From an uncultured bacterium (GTDB lineage: Bacteria; Cyanobacteriota; Vampirovibrionia; Gastranaerophilales; Gastranaerophilaceae), in NCBI GenBank assembly GCA_903868125.1, contig CAIPUE010000023.1, positions 105,877 through 169,876 on the forward strand: a DNA stretch of 64,000 nucleotides. The letters are read 5' to 3'. The notes below the pieces were generated by a model that saw nothing but the letters and a program-made list of their open reading frames with translations, was not told the origin of the DNA and searched no databases. Position 1 is the stretch's first letter; each line of letters starts with the position of its first letter. Position numbers and translations under genes: made by a program. Shown in pieces: positions 1-7,390 of the stretch.

Positions 1-39
1 CCGATGCGAAGGAGGTAAAAGCCAAGCGCAGCCTCGCTA

Positions 40-206
40 TCAATATTTTTTAGCAGAAGTTGCTAAATACTTTGTTAGTAAACGTTTGGTATCGAGCCGC
101 TTATATAAGTCCTATCGACTTCAATCTCAAGGGCAAGTGATTCTTTAGAATATCCTTTTTCTTGGCTCAAGGATTGCAGGATTGACAATTTCTTTCTTAG
201 CCTAAT
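40..206 (-). pseudogene. Decayed XRE-family helix-turn-helix regulator
   Basis: Reading the minus strand from 206 gives an open stretch of 43 residues with a clear Cro/C1-type HTH, including the run SQEKGYSKESLALEIEVDRT followed by YISG. This matches the usual pattern of an E-K-G, S-x-E-x-L-A and D-R-T-Y-I-S-G core. The frame ends at a TAA (75-77) just where the family continues with its conserved glutamate and arginine. A neighbouring frame (96 down to 40) then carries a plausible continuation (TKRLLTKYLATSAKKY) before another stop. There is no ATG, only ATT or TTG candidates. I read this as a frameshifted remnant; its former target is unknown. The rmuC promoter region now overlaps its 5' end. 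Confidence 0.5.
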
Positions 207-241
207 TGTTTATGCTAAAATTAATTTATGGGGGTGTGGAT

Positions 242-1348
242 ATGGAAATAATAATATTTATAGTTGGGTTTTTATGTGGCGCGGGGCTTGTGTTCTTTAT
301 TTTCAACACAATCCATAAAAGTGCCAAAACTTCTACAGAACAAATGTTTTCTCAAATGCAACTCTATTTTGAGAATATTACAAACAAACTCTTTAAAGAA
401 AGTTCTGAAGAATTTTCCAATAAAAATAAAGAAAAACTTGAAGAATTTTTCTCTAAATTTAGAGAAAGAATAGAAGATTTTGAAAAAAGAACCGAACAAA
501 ATTTTAAAGAAGAAATCGAAAACTTTACTAAATTCGATACAAATATCAAGTCGTTTATAGAGGCAGGGAGCAAAATTTCCCACGATACAAATGCACTCGT
601 CAATGTTATGCGCGGCGATAATAGAAAACAGGGGCATTGGGGTGAAATAGTTTTAGAGAAAGTTCTTGAAGCTTCGGGGTTAAGAAATGGCGATGAATTT
701 TTGCTTCAAAAAGGGTTTGATGACAGGCGACCTGATGCTGTAATACTTTTACCAGAAAACAGATGTATTTATATTGATGCTAAAACTTCTTTTGCCTCTT
801 GGGATGCTTATGTGAATTCAAATAGTGATGATGAGAGAGATTTTCATTTAAAATCGTTCAAAGATTCTACAAAAGCACATATTACAGGGCTAGCAAAAAA
901 AGAGTATGCTTCTACCGGAAGCTACGTTTCACCCGATTATGTATTAATGTTTGTACCGATTGAAAGTTGTTACTCGTTGGTGTTTTGCGATGATGCCCAG
1001 ATGTGGGAATTTGCTTGGAAAAATAAAATTATGCCGGTTTCACCCTCAACTCTGTTGGCGTCTTTAAAGATTATTAATTCTTTCCACGTAGTTGAAAGAC
1101 AGAATAAAAACGCTATTGAAATTACCAGAATTTGTACAAAAATGCTTGACAAATTTTCTGATATGTTAAAGGATTTACTTGACGCACGAAAAAAATTAAT
1201 TTCCGCACTGACAAAATTAGATGGCAAAGATAATATTTTAAATAATATTGACAGATTAAAAGAGCTGGGAGCCGTTATAAATAAAGATGTTCCCGAACTA
1301 AGTGATGATGTTGTTGCTGAAATAGAAAGCAGCGTAGTATTGCATTAA
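242..1348 (+). CDS. rmuC: RmuC family protein (DNA recombination-limiting, nuclease-like)
   Basis: The protein has 368 aa. Residues 2-22 form one membrane segment, about 30-110 a charged coiled coil, and the remainder is the RmuC domain. The domain shows GHWGE (about residue 131), RPDAVILLP and IDAKTSF, the last two resembling the D...(D/E)xK core of restriction-like nucleases. In E. coli RmuC limits inversion between short inverted repeats; that role is family knowledge. It may be relevant here because the window is full of inverted repeats. The ATG at 242 was chosen because GGGGGTGTGG lies just upstream and the membrane segment then starts at once; upstream in-frame TTG/ATG codons at 206 and 212 have no ribosome site. 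Confidence 0.9.
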   Translation: MEIIIFIVGFLCGAGLVFFIFNTIHKSAKTSTEQMFSQMQLYFENITNKLFKESSEEFSNKNKEKLEEFFSKFRERIEDFEKRTEQNFKEEIENFTKFDTNIKSFIEAGSKISHDTNALVNVMRGDNRKQGHWGEIVLEKVLEASGLRNGDEFLLQKGFDDRRPDAVILLPENRCIYIDAKTSFASWDAYVNSNSDDERDFHLKSFKDSTKAHITGLAKKEYASTGSYVSPDYVLMFVPIESCYSLVFCDDAQMWEFAWKNKIMPVSPSTLLASLKIINSFHVVERQNKNAIEITRICTKMLDKFSDMLKDLLDARKKLISALTKLDGKDNILNNIDRLKELGAVINKDVPELSDDVVAEIESSVVLH

Positions 1349-1364
1349 TCCTATTAATTTGATA

Positions 1365-2900
1365 TTACATTTGTTTGCCAGTTGTTTCTTCTTTTCGCTT
1401 GTCATAAGCCGCTTGAGCATTTGGTGAAAGTTTAGTTCTATCAATTGTATTTAAATTTTCCACGAATTTAATCAATAAAACTTGTAGGCTTGGATCGATT
1501 GAATTTATTCGTTCAATCATAATATTGAAGGCAGAAGTTTTTCTTAGTTGCTGTGTATATTTTTCTTTATTTTTATAGTCAAGTCCTCCAATAAGTTCCA
1601 TTGCCTTGGAAATAACCTCGCTTGATGGGTTGTCGGCAAGAATTGCGTCCAATACACTAAGTAATTCGGTTGACGAAAGCGAGGACATGAGTGCTATTTT
1701 TTGTGGATTTGACAACTTTTGAACAGCCCTATTCAATGCAGTTTTATTAGGTGAGTTTATCATTTTTTTAATTTCTTCCGCTACGCTTGAATTACTCGTT
1801 TGCGCTTTTGGTGAGGTGGTGCTTTGTGCCACTGGTGTAGATTGTTTTGCTTCTGCCTCTTTTAAAGTTTGTTTAACACTTTCATATCCTGAAGAAACCA
1901 AAGTACTTTTTATTTGTGCTTGATTAGATTTATCGCATAAATAAGCGTTAGAAGCTGCTGCCCTGATTGCACCTTCATTTTTTGTAGCTACGGTCATTCG
2001 GGTTGCTGCGATTTGATTATCTTTGTGCAACGTATAAATATTTTTCGCCGCAAACTCTAATACTTCTTGATATTTTGATGTCATGGTTCTTTTGTAGATA
2101 GATTGTTGAACATCCTTATCATACTTGCCGAGTTGTTGGGTTAAAATCTTTTGAATTTCTATTTTACCCAACTTGAAATAAGCTTTGTGAGCGTAATCTT
2201 GATTTTCACGACTAAGTTTTGAAACTAGGCCTGCAGCGATTTTTTGTGCTTCTTCGTTGCCTGATTGAACAACTATATCGGTCAAAGGTCTTTGATTACC
2301 CTTGTCACATTCGTGGACTGCTCTTGCAGTCCCAATTTCCGCTCTATGTCTTAATTCGGAGGTTCTTGCATCTTTGATAGCCGATTTCGCTGCTGAAACC
2401 TGATTTTCTTTTTCCAATATAGAAATTTCTTTTGCCATCATTTCGTAATCATCGCCGTTTTGGGTATTTGAAAGCAATTTTTTATAGTCGGTCAATTGAA
2501 TTTGAAGTTTTTCAGACCTTGTTTTATCTTTAAGCGTCTCAAAGTGACCGGTAATATATTTTTTTAAGAATTTTTCTTTGTCTTCACGGTTTGCATTAGA
2601 ATATGATGGACCGTAATATCTTGTTAAACGTTCATCTACGGTTTCACCTGTTTTTACCAATGGTTTCTCTTCGTTTTGCGCGGTTGTTTTTTCTACTTGC
2701 AATCCGGTATTCTTATTTGCCGTAGTATCTGAATTTGCAAAGGGGATATTGCCCATCTTGTCAAAATTTGCCGTAGGTTTTTGAGGGGCAAATAGGTTTG
2801 TTGCCATAAGTTGCTCTTTAGCATTTGGCATTATACTCGGAGGCGCCGAATCAGTCGACCACCAAGGTAGTTTAATGGCAATATTGTCTAAAAAACTCAT
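1365..2900 (-). CDS. Helical-repeat protein with about 31-residue periodicity, function unknown
   Basis: The protein has 511 aa and no signal peptide. Residues 1-90 are low-complexity and proline/asparagine rich. Residues about 150-345 are helical and contain a repeating (H/C)xK(D/E/S)NQ-like motif, with the N-Q pair at 166, 202, 233, about 265, 295 and 326, a spacing of 31-36 residues that settles at 31. A Q/S/T-rich linker (350-372) leads to a second helical domain (373-490). The repeat suggests an alpha-solenoid scaffold. GAGGG stands just before the ATG. The gene converges on rmuC with 16 bp between stops. I do not recognise a named family, and nothing in the sequence assigns a function. 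Confidence 0.75.
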   Translation of the reverse strand: MSFLDNIAIKLPWWSTDSAPPSIMPNAKEQLMATNLFAPQKPTANFDKMGNIPFANSDTTANKNTGLQVEKTTAQNEEKPLVKTGETVDERLTRYYGPSYSNANREDKEKFLKKYITGHFETLKDKTRSEKLQIQLTDYKKLLSNTQNGDDYEMMAKEISILEKENQVSAAKSAIKDARTSELRHRAEIGTARAVHECDKGNQRPLTDIVVQSGNEEAQKIAAGLVSKLSRENQDYAHKAYFKLGKIEIQKILTQQLGKYDKDVQQSIYKRTMTSKYQEVLEFAAKNIYTLHKDNQIAATRMTVATKNEGAIRAAASNAYLCDKSNQAQIKSTLVSSGYESVKQTLKEAEAKQSTPVAQSTTSPKAQTSNSSVAEEIKKMINSPNKTALNRAVQKLSNPQKIALMSSLSSTELLSVLDAILADNPSSEVISKAMELIGGLDYKNKEKYTQQLRKTSAFNIMIERINSIDPSLQVLLIKFVENLNTIDRTKLSPNAQAAYDKRKEETTGKQM

Positions 2901-3047
2901 AATCCCTCATAATTTTTATCTCTTATATATATAATAAATATATCCAGTCGCAAAAATTGCATGTTATACCAAACGTTTGAGGGGATTTGTAATAAAAATT
3001 TACAATGGCAATTTATTGAAAGATTTTTCGTTTATATTTATATAAGA

Positions 3048-3151
3048 AGACCACAGCACAAGTATAGAAAATTTGTTTTGACTGCTTTCTCCGAAATCTT
3101 TGATTTCGAGAGAAATGTCCCTATTCGGGTTCTTAATTGTGTGGTGGTCTC
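3048..3151 (+). repeat. Palindromic element, copy 1 (about 104 bp)
   Basis: This element is nearly identical to 61223-61327. It is bounded by imperfect terminal inverted repeats: AGACCACAGCACAAG on the left and TTGTGTGGTGGTCTC on the right. The centre holds a strong hairpin whose arms are TTTCTCCGAAATC and GATTTCGAGAGAAA around a TTT loop. The open frames through both copies share most residues but differ by non-synonymous changes, so it does not look coding. A second GTGGTCTC lies 18 bp beyond the right end. It sits immediately upstream of the promoter of the gene at 3206. Confidence 0.85.
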
Positions 3152-3190
3152 ATAAGTTAAAAAGACACAGTGGTCTCAAGTTACAAAGCA

Positions 3191-3199
3191 TGGTATAAT
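3191..3199 (+). promoter_or_regulatory. Extended -10 promoter; predicted leaderless start
   Basis: TGGTATAAT is a perfect extended -10 (TGn-TATAAT). The hexamer ends at 3199 and the ATG begins at 3206, so initiation about 7 nt downstream falls on or beside the A of the start codon. No Shine-Dalgarno sequence is possible in such a transcript. Confidence 0.6.
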
Positions 3200-3205
3200 A
3201 AATCT

Positions 3206-3403
3206 ATGGATGAGAAAAAAAAGTTAAAAGTTTTGGATAGAACGGTTGAAAAGCTTGATGAGATTGTCGAAGAACAAATCAAGCCTCAAATTAAGCACCA
3301 AAATAGTCCAATTAATCAAACCAATCCGATTTATAAGAATTTGGCAAAATTTAACAATTCTAAAGTCGGAGAAAAACTTTCGATAAAAGACATATTAAGA
3401 TAA
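3206..3403 (+). CDS. Small charged hypothetical protein
   Basis: The protein has 65 aa, is rich in Lys/Glu/Asn, and has no membrane segment. It starts at the ATG six bases after an extended -10 box, which suggests a leaderless mRNA. The sequence includes a helical KLDEIVEEQIKPQIK stretch and a C-terminal KVGEKLSIKDILR tail. It probably forms a unit with the following gene (14 bp gap) and prmC. I do not recognise a family. Support comes from the clean promoter and the compact spacing rather than from homology. Confidence 0.5.
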   Translation: MDEKKKLKVLDRTVEKLDEIVEEQIKPQIKHQNSPINQTNPIYKNLAKFNNSKVGEKLSIKDILR

Positions 3404-3417
3404 ACTTGAGATATTCG

Positions 3418-3909
3418 ATGTATGAAGTTAAAAACAAAATCTTTCTGGAACTTAGTAAGACCCAAAAATCTGCGTTGTGTAATTTTTTAAGAGCGTTGGT
3501 CAAAAAATTACCTGAGTTAAGCGTGGAGGAAGTTTTGGAGAAATTTTTGGAGGATGAAAAATATTATCTTGCAATAAATTCTTCAAGATTTGAATTTTTA
3601 GAGGAATTTATAGAGAATGAAAATTTCGTCTCTGAGGTTAAATTGTTCATAAAAGAATGTAAAAAATATTATGATTATAAAAAAAGTCAGGCACCGATAA
3701 TTCAGGCACAAAAAGAATTTGAGAAGAAAAAAAGAAAATTCTTGCAGGAAGTTAAAATGTCTAAAGAGCTTCCGACTAAAAAACAGCTTTATTATTATAA
3801 AACTTTATGCAAAAGATATAATATTGAAAAAAGAGAAGATGATAGTTTGTCAAAATTGGATTTGAGAAACTTAATTGATGAGATTTTAAATGAACATAAA
3901 ACAAATTGA
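3418..3909 (+). CDS. Hypothetical protein, helical, upstream of prmC
   Basis: The protein has 163 aa and is strongly helical and Lys/Glu rich. The C-terminal part (LPTKKQLYYYKTLCKRYNIE, then a serine and a Lx2LI helix) resembles the small KQ-x2-Y-x3-LC helical domain found at the end of some phage and plasmid proteins of unknown function. ATG 3418 is preferred; an in-frame TTG at 3406 is possible and neither has a strong ribosome site. The end overlaps prmC by 20 bp, so translation of the two is probably coupled. Confidence 0.6.
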   Translation: MYEVKNKIFLELSKTQKSALCNFLRALVKKLPELSVEEVLEKFLEDEKYYLAINSSRFEFLEEFIENENFVSEVKLFIKECKKYYDYKKSQAPIIQAQKEFEKKKRKFLQEVKMSKELPTKKQLYYYKTLCKRYNIEKREDDSLSKLDLRNLIDEILNEHKTN

Positions 3910-4780
3910 AAAAATACTTACAGACGGCGGAATTGAACCTAACGAAGCAAAAATCGAGGCAAAAATGCTTGTTAAACATTTTCTAAAACTTTCCGACATT
4001 GATTTGGCGTTAAATGAAGTGTTTGAAGGGCACGAAGTTGTGCTTGAACAAGCACAACTTCGTGCAAAAAAAAGAATTCCTATTCAGCATATTATCGGCA
4101 GTGCTTATTTTATGGGCGAAGATTTTATTGTGAACGAAAATGTCCTAATCCCTCGAGACGAGACTGAGATTTTGGTAAGAAAAGCAGTCGAGAAGGTAAA
4201 AAGGAAAAAGGAAACAGGAAAAAGGAAACAAAAACCGCAAAACTGCTCGACTGTTCAACTATTAGACTGTTCAACCCAAAAAATCCTCGACATCGGCACA
4301 GGTAGCGGTTGCATAGCTTGTATGATTGCTAAGCTTACGGACGCGCAAGTTCTTGGGGTTGATGTGTCTATTAATGCACTACAAGTTGCCATTGAAAATT
4401 CTTCTCGGCTCAAACTTTTCAATAAGGCTATTTTTAGAAAATCCGATATTTTTTCAAACGTAAAACAAGATGAAAAATTTGATATGATAATCTCAAATCC
4501 GCCTTATATCCCAATAAATGAGAAAAATAGGCTTCAAACAGAGGTAGGTTTTGAGCCTGATTTGGCACTTTTTGCAAAAGATATTGACGGCATTGAATTT
4601 TATGAGAAAATAACAACAAAAGCACCAGAGTTTTTAAACGAAGGCGGCTACTTAATGTTTGAACTAGGTATTAATCAGGCAAACGCTGTAAGAACATTAA
4701 TGACAAAATCTGGATTTAAAAATATTGAAATCGAAAAAGATTTAGCAGGAATTGAGAGAATCATATTTGGTGAACGGTAA
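3890..4780 (+). CDS. prmC: Peptide chain release factor N5-glutamine methyltransferase
   Basis: PrmC (HemK) methylates the GGQ glutamine of release factors using SAM. The protein has 296 aa. The N-terminal helical domain occupies residues 1-85, IPRDETE lies at about 87-93, SAM motif I ILDIGTGSG at 132-140, and the substrate-binding NPPY at 203-206 within ISNPPYIP. Between IPRDETE and motif I there are about 20-25 extra residues (103-130; KVKRKKETGKRKQKPQ and onward). Their DNA is a copy of the intergenic tandem repeat seen elsewhere in the window. The last codons (GGT GAA CGG TAA) are also formed by the following repeat block. Catalytic residues are intact, so it should be active. Confidence 0.93.
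   Translation: MNIKQIEKILTDGGIEPNEAKIEAKMLVKHFLKLSDIDLALNEVFEGHEVVLEQAQLRAKKRIPIQHIIGSAYFMGEDFIVNENVLIPRDETEILVRKAVEKVKRKKETGKRKQKPQNCSTVQLLDCSTQKILDIGTGSGCIACMIAKLTDAQVLGVDVSINALQVAIENSSRLKLFNKAIFRKSDIFSNVKQDEKFDMIISNPPYIPINEKNRLQTEVGFEPDLALFAKDIDGIEFYEKITTKAPEFLNEGGYLMFELGINQANAVRTLMTKSGFKNIEIEKDLAGIERIIFGER
4196..4279 (+). repeat. Tandem-repeat module inserted in frame inside prmC
   Basis: The purine-rich half (GTAAAAAGGAAAAAGGAAAC and onward) is followed by an A-rich bridge ending in GCAAAAC, then octamers of the form GACTGTTC, AACTATTA, GACTGTTC. The same order occurs at 30702-30776, where the octamers are AACTATTA, AACTTTTC and GACTTTTT. In prmC the length keeps the reading frame open. 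Confidence 0.75.
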
Positions 4781-4876
4781 ACGGTGAACGGTGAACGGCA
4801 GAAAGTAAAAAGTAAAAAGGAAAAAGGGGAAAGTAAGCGAGAATTGCAAAACCGTTTACTGTTTACCGTTTACTTC
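4769..4876 (+). repeat. Heptad-repeat hairpin after prmC
   Basis: The left arm consists of GGTGAAC/GGTAAAC heptads grading into GTAAAAA and GGAAAAA. The bridge reads AAGTAAGCGAGAATTGCAAA. The right arm consists of CGTTTAC heptads complementary to the left, so the unit can fold into one long imperfect hairpin. A closely similar unit lies in the opposite orientation at 52643-52715. The prmC stop codon lies in the first heptads. Confidence 0.8.
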
Positions 4877-4899
4877 GTTTCAACTCCAGAAAGGTAATT

Positions 4900-5496
4900 A
4901 TGGAACAAATAATAATAGCAATAATAATAGCGTATTTAATCGGGTCAATCCCGACAGGTTACATAGTTGTAAAACTATTCACAAACCAAGATATCCGCAC
5001 AATTGGCTCCGGCTCAACAGGAGCAACAAATGTTAAACGGGTCATGGGCAAAAAATGGTTTTTCATAGTGCTTCTTTTAGATGCATTTAAAGGAGCTCTG
5101 CCCGTCGTTTTGGCGAAAATTTTCGCTACAACTTTTGTGTCAATCGGACTTATTCCTGTTTTATGCGCAATTGCGGTGATTTTGGGGCACAGCAAGTCAA
5201 TATTTCTTAAATTTTCAGGCGGAAAATCAGTCGCGTCAGGCGTAGGAACTATTTTAGCCCTTAATTTGCAAGTAGGGCTAATTATTGCGGTGATTTGGTC
5301 AGTTGTAACTTATTTTTCAAAGTATGTTTCTTTAGGTTCAATTGTCGCACTTTCATTTTCGCCGATATTGATGTACTTATGTAACGAACCTGTTTCATAT
5401 ATTATTTATTGTTTCTTAGGCGCTATATACATTATATATCTCCATAAATCAAATATTCGCAGACTTTTAAAAGGTGAAGAAAGCAAAGTAAGGTAG
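4900..5496 (+). CDS. plsY: Acyl-phosphate:glycerol-3-phosphate acyltransferase
   Basis: PlsY makes lysophosphatidate from acyl-phosphate and glycerol-3-phosphate at the inner membrane. The protein has 198 aa, the family length, with about five to six membrane segments. The conserved loops are present: GSIPTGY, GSGSTGATN, and GHSKSIFLKFSGGKSVASGVG, which holds the phosphate-binding glycine-rich and catalytic H/S/K residues. CAGAAAGG lies just upstream of the ATG. The heptad-repeat block separates it from prmC, so the two may not share one message. Confidence 0.95.
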   Translation: MEQIIIAIIIAYLIGSIPTGYIVVKLFTNQDIRTIGSGSTGATNVKRVMGKKWFFIVLLLDAFKGALPVVLAKIFATTFVSIGLIPVLCAIAVILGHSKSIFLKFSGGKSVASGVGTILALNLQVGLIIAVIWSVVTYFSKYVSLGSIVALSFSPILMYLCNEPVSYIIYCFLGAIYIIYLHKSNIRRLLKGEESKVR

Positions 5497-5527
5497 CTTT
5501 TTCATACTTTGAGATGATGTTGTAGGG

Positions 5528-5555
5528 TTGAATTGTTTGTACGATATGTTATAAT
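5528..5555 (+). promoter_or_regulatory. Housekeeping-type promoter of fliD
   Basis: TTGAAT (5528-5533), a 16-bp spacer and TATAAT (5550-5555) preceded by TG at 5547-5548 form a near-consensus extended -10 promoter. There is no sign of a sigma-28 promoter (TAAA-N15-GCCGATAA). Predicted start near 5562 leaves a leader of about 38 nt with AAAAGGA before the ATG. Confidence 0.65.
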
Positions 5556-5599
5556 GATAAGATAATATGTAGTTACAGAGGGTTGAAAAGGATTTCATT

Positions 5600-7390
5600 A
5601 TGGCAATAACAGTTAAAGGTTTAGGCTCAGGTCTTGATTATCAAAGTTGGATAACAGCATTGGTTGGGGCTAAGCAGGCTAAAATTGATGCGATTAGCAC
5701 TAATGTTAGTAAAATAGGAACTCAAGAAACTACTTTATCAAATTTGAAAAGCAATTATACATCTTTACTTGCTTCCATACAGACTTTTAGTAATACTTTG
5801 GCTTTAAATAATGTTTTTAATCAAAAAGCAGCTACTTCATCTTCTTCTGCTGTAGCGGCTTCAGTGTCTGCTTACGCTGATACTCAAACACTTAAAGTTG
5901 GGGTATCCCAACTGGCAACTGCGACAACTGCCCAAAGCTCCTCAGCTGTAGCTTCTAAAATTGATGGAACTACCCTCGTGAGCAGTATTTCCGGTGGAAC
6001 CGTTAAACCGGGAACATTGAGTATATATGTTGATAATACTAAATATTCTATTGCCGTAAATTTAAGCAATACTTTAGGCGATGTCTTAAATAATATAACA
6101 AGTGCAACAGGCTTGGCGGCGAGTGTTGATGCCGAAGGAAAAGTTACAATTGGTGCAGGTAGCAGTTCAAATATTGTTATCGGTTCAACCGCTGATACTT
6201 CAAATGTTTCTAATGTTTTATCATTAACAAAAAATGTTGATGGTTCTTATACAAGCAGCAAGTCTGTTTTTGATACAGATACTTCTGTGGCTTTAACAAG
6301 TGCGGCATTTACAAGCGGGAATGTAACAGCCGGAACTTTCACAATCGGGAATGCCGAATTTACAATTGATGGAACTACAACTTTGAGTAGTTTGGTAAAA
6401 CAAATTAATGATAATACTAATGCCGGAGTTACAGCTTTTTGGGATTCAAACTCAGGTAAATTAGCCTTGGAATCTTCTAATCAAGGGGCTTCTAATATTA
6501 ATATTCAAGCAGGAACAAGTAATTTTACCGATGTTATGGGCTTTACAACTTCAACTTGGAATGCAGCAGACGGATCAATGGCAAGTACAGAATTGACTAA
6601 TAATTCTCAAACATTGGGTACAAACGCTATTTTGACAATTAACGGAACAACAATTACTTCGTCTTCCAATACGGTTACAAGCGATATTTCAGGTATAACA
6701 GGCTTGACTCTCACATTAAACGCTGAAACATCTTCCAATGCCACAATAAATGTAGCAACGGATACAACAAGTGCTGTATCGGCGATTGAATCATTTGTCA
6801 CTTCTTTTAACTCGGCGATTACATCGACAGATAGTGCAACAAGCCTTACCGGCAATTTACACGGTGAATCTATTTTGGACATGCTTAGAAATAAAATTCG
6901 TTCTACAGTTACATCAAATGTTACCGGAGTTGAAGGCTATCAAAATCTCGCAAGTATAGGGATTACGGCTGGAAAAGTAAGCACGAATGTTTCTGCGGAT
7001 ACAACACAATTGGTAATAGATTCTGACAAATTGGTTGCCGCTTTAAAAAGTAATCCGGATGCCGTGGTAAAACTCATTTTAGGTGATACTGCGAGCGGAA
7101 CGGAAGGGGTTTTTACAAAAATGGAGACAAGTTTAAGTAATTCTCTTGATCCGATTAATGGCTATTTTACAACACGCAGCAATTCTTATGAATCTCAAGT
7201 TGCTCGTTTAAATAAACAAAAGGCTAGTATGACTGATGCTTTAACAAAATATCAGACACAGCTTGAAACTAAATTTGCCGCTATGGATAAACTTATTTCT
7301 GCTTTGAAAAATTCAGCATCAGTATTTGATTCCTACTTTAATACTAGTAGTAACAATAAAACTAGCAGCAGTACAACTCTTGGCGGTTAA
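5600..7390 (+). CDS. fliD: Flagellar filament cap protein
   Basis: FliD forms the cap under which flagellin subunits fold at the filament tip. The protein has 596 aa. The N-terminal D0/D1 helix begins ITVKGLGSGLDYQSWI, the classical FliD start, and the C-terminal helices (about 480-580) contain LNKQKASMTDALTKYQTQLE, matching the FliD C-terminal domain. The centre is Ser/Thr/Ala rich with two hook-IN-type beta modules (TLSIYVDNTKYSIAVNLSNT and TFTIGNAEFTIDGTTTLSSL). No fliS or flagellin gene is adjacent, which is unusual. The stop overlaps the aroB stop on the other strand by three bases. Confidence 0.95.
   Translation: MAITVKGLGSGLDYQSWITALVGAKQAKIDAISTNVSKIGTQETTLSNLKSNYTSLLASIQTFSNTLALNNVFNQKAATSSSSAVAASVSAYADTQTLKVGVSQLATATTAQSSSAVASKIDGTTLVSSISGGTVKPGTLSIYVDNTKYSIAVNLSNTLGDVLNNITSATGLAASVDAEGKVTIGAGSSSNIVIGSTADTSNVSNVLSLTKNVDGSYTSSKSVFDTDTSVALTSAAFTSGNVTAGTFTIGNAEFTIDGTTTLSSLVKQINDNTNAGVTAFWDSNSGKLALESSNQGASNINIQAGTSNFTDVMGFTTSTWNAADGSMASTELTNNSQTLGTNAILTINGTTITSSSNTVTSDISGITGLTLTLNAETSSNATINVATDTTSAVSAIESFVTSFNSAITSTDSATSLTGNLHGESILDMLRNKIRSTVTSNVTGVEGYQNLASIGITAGKVSTNVSADTTQLVIDSDKLVAALKSNPDAVVKLILGDTASGTEGVFTKMETSLSNSLDPINGYFTTRSNSYESQVARLNKQKASMTDALTKYQTQLETKFAAMDKLISALKNSASVFDSYFNTSSNNKTSSSTTLGG

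Noticed and set aside
1..205. tmRNA, RNase P or 6S RNA in the first 200 bases
   Set aside because: None of the conserved elements of these RNAs is present; the minus-strand HTH remnant explains most of the stretch.
2961..3155. Open frame that includes HKYRKFVLTAFSEIF, also seen near 61232
   Set aside because: It lies across the palindromic element. The two copies differ by non-synonymous changes and the frames begin in unrelated DNA, so the shared peptide reflects the DNA repeat, not a gene.
4769..4876. CRISPR-like array
   Set aside because: Units are 7 bp, contiguous and degenerate, without unique spacers; no cas genes anywhere in the window.
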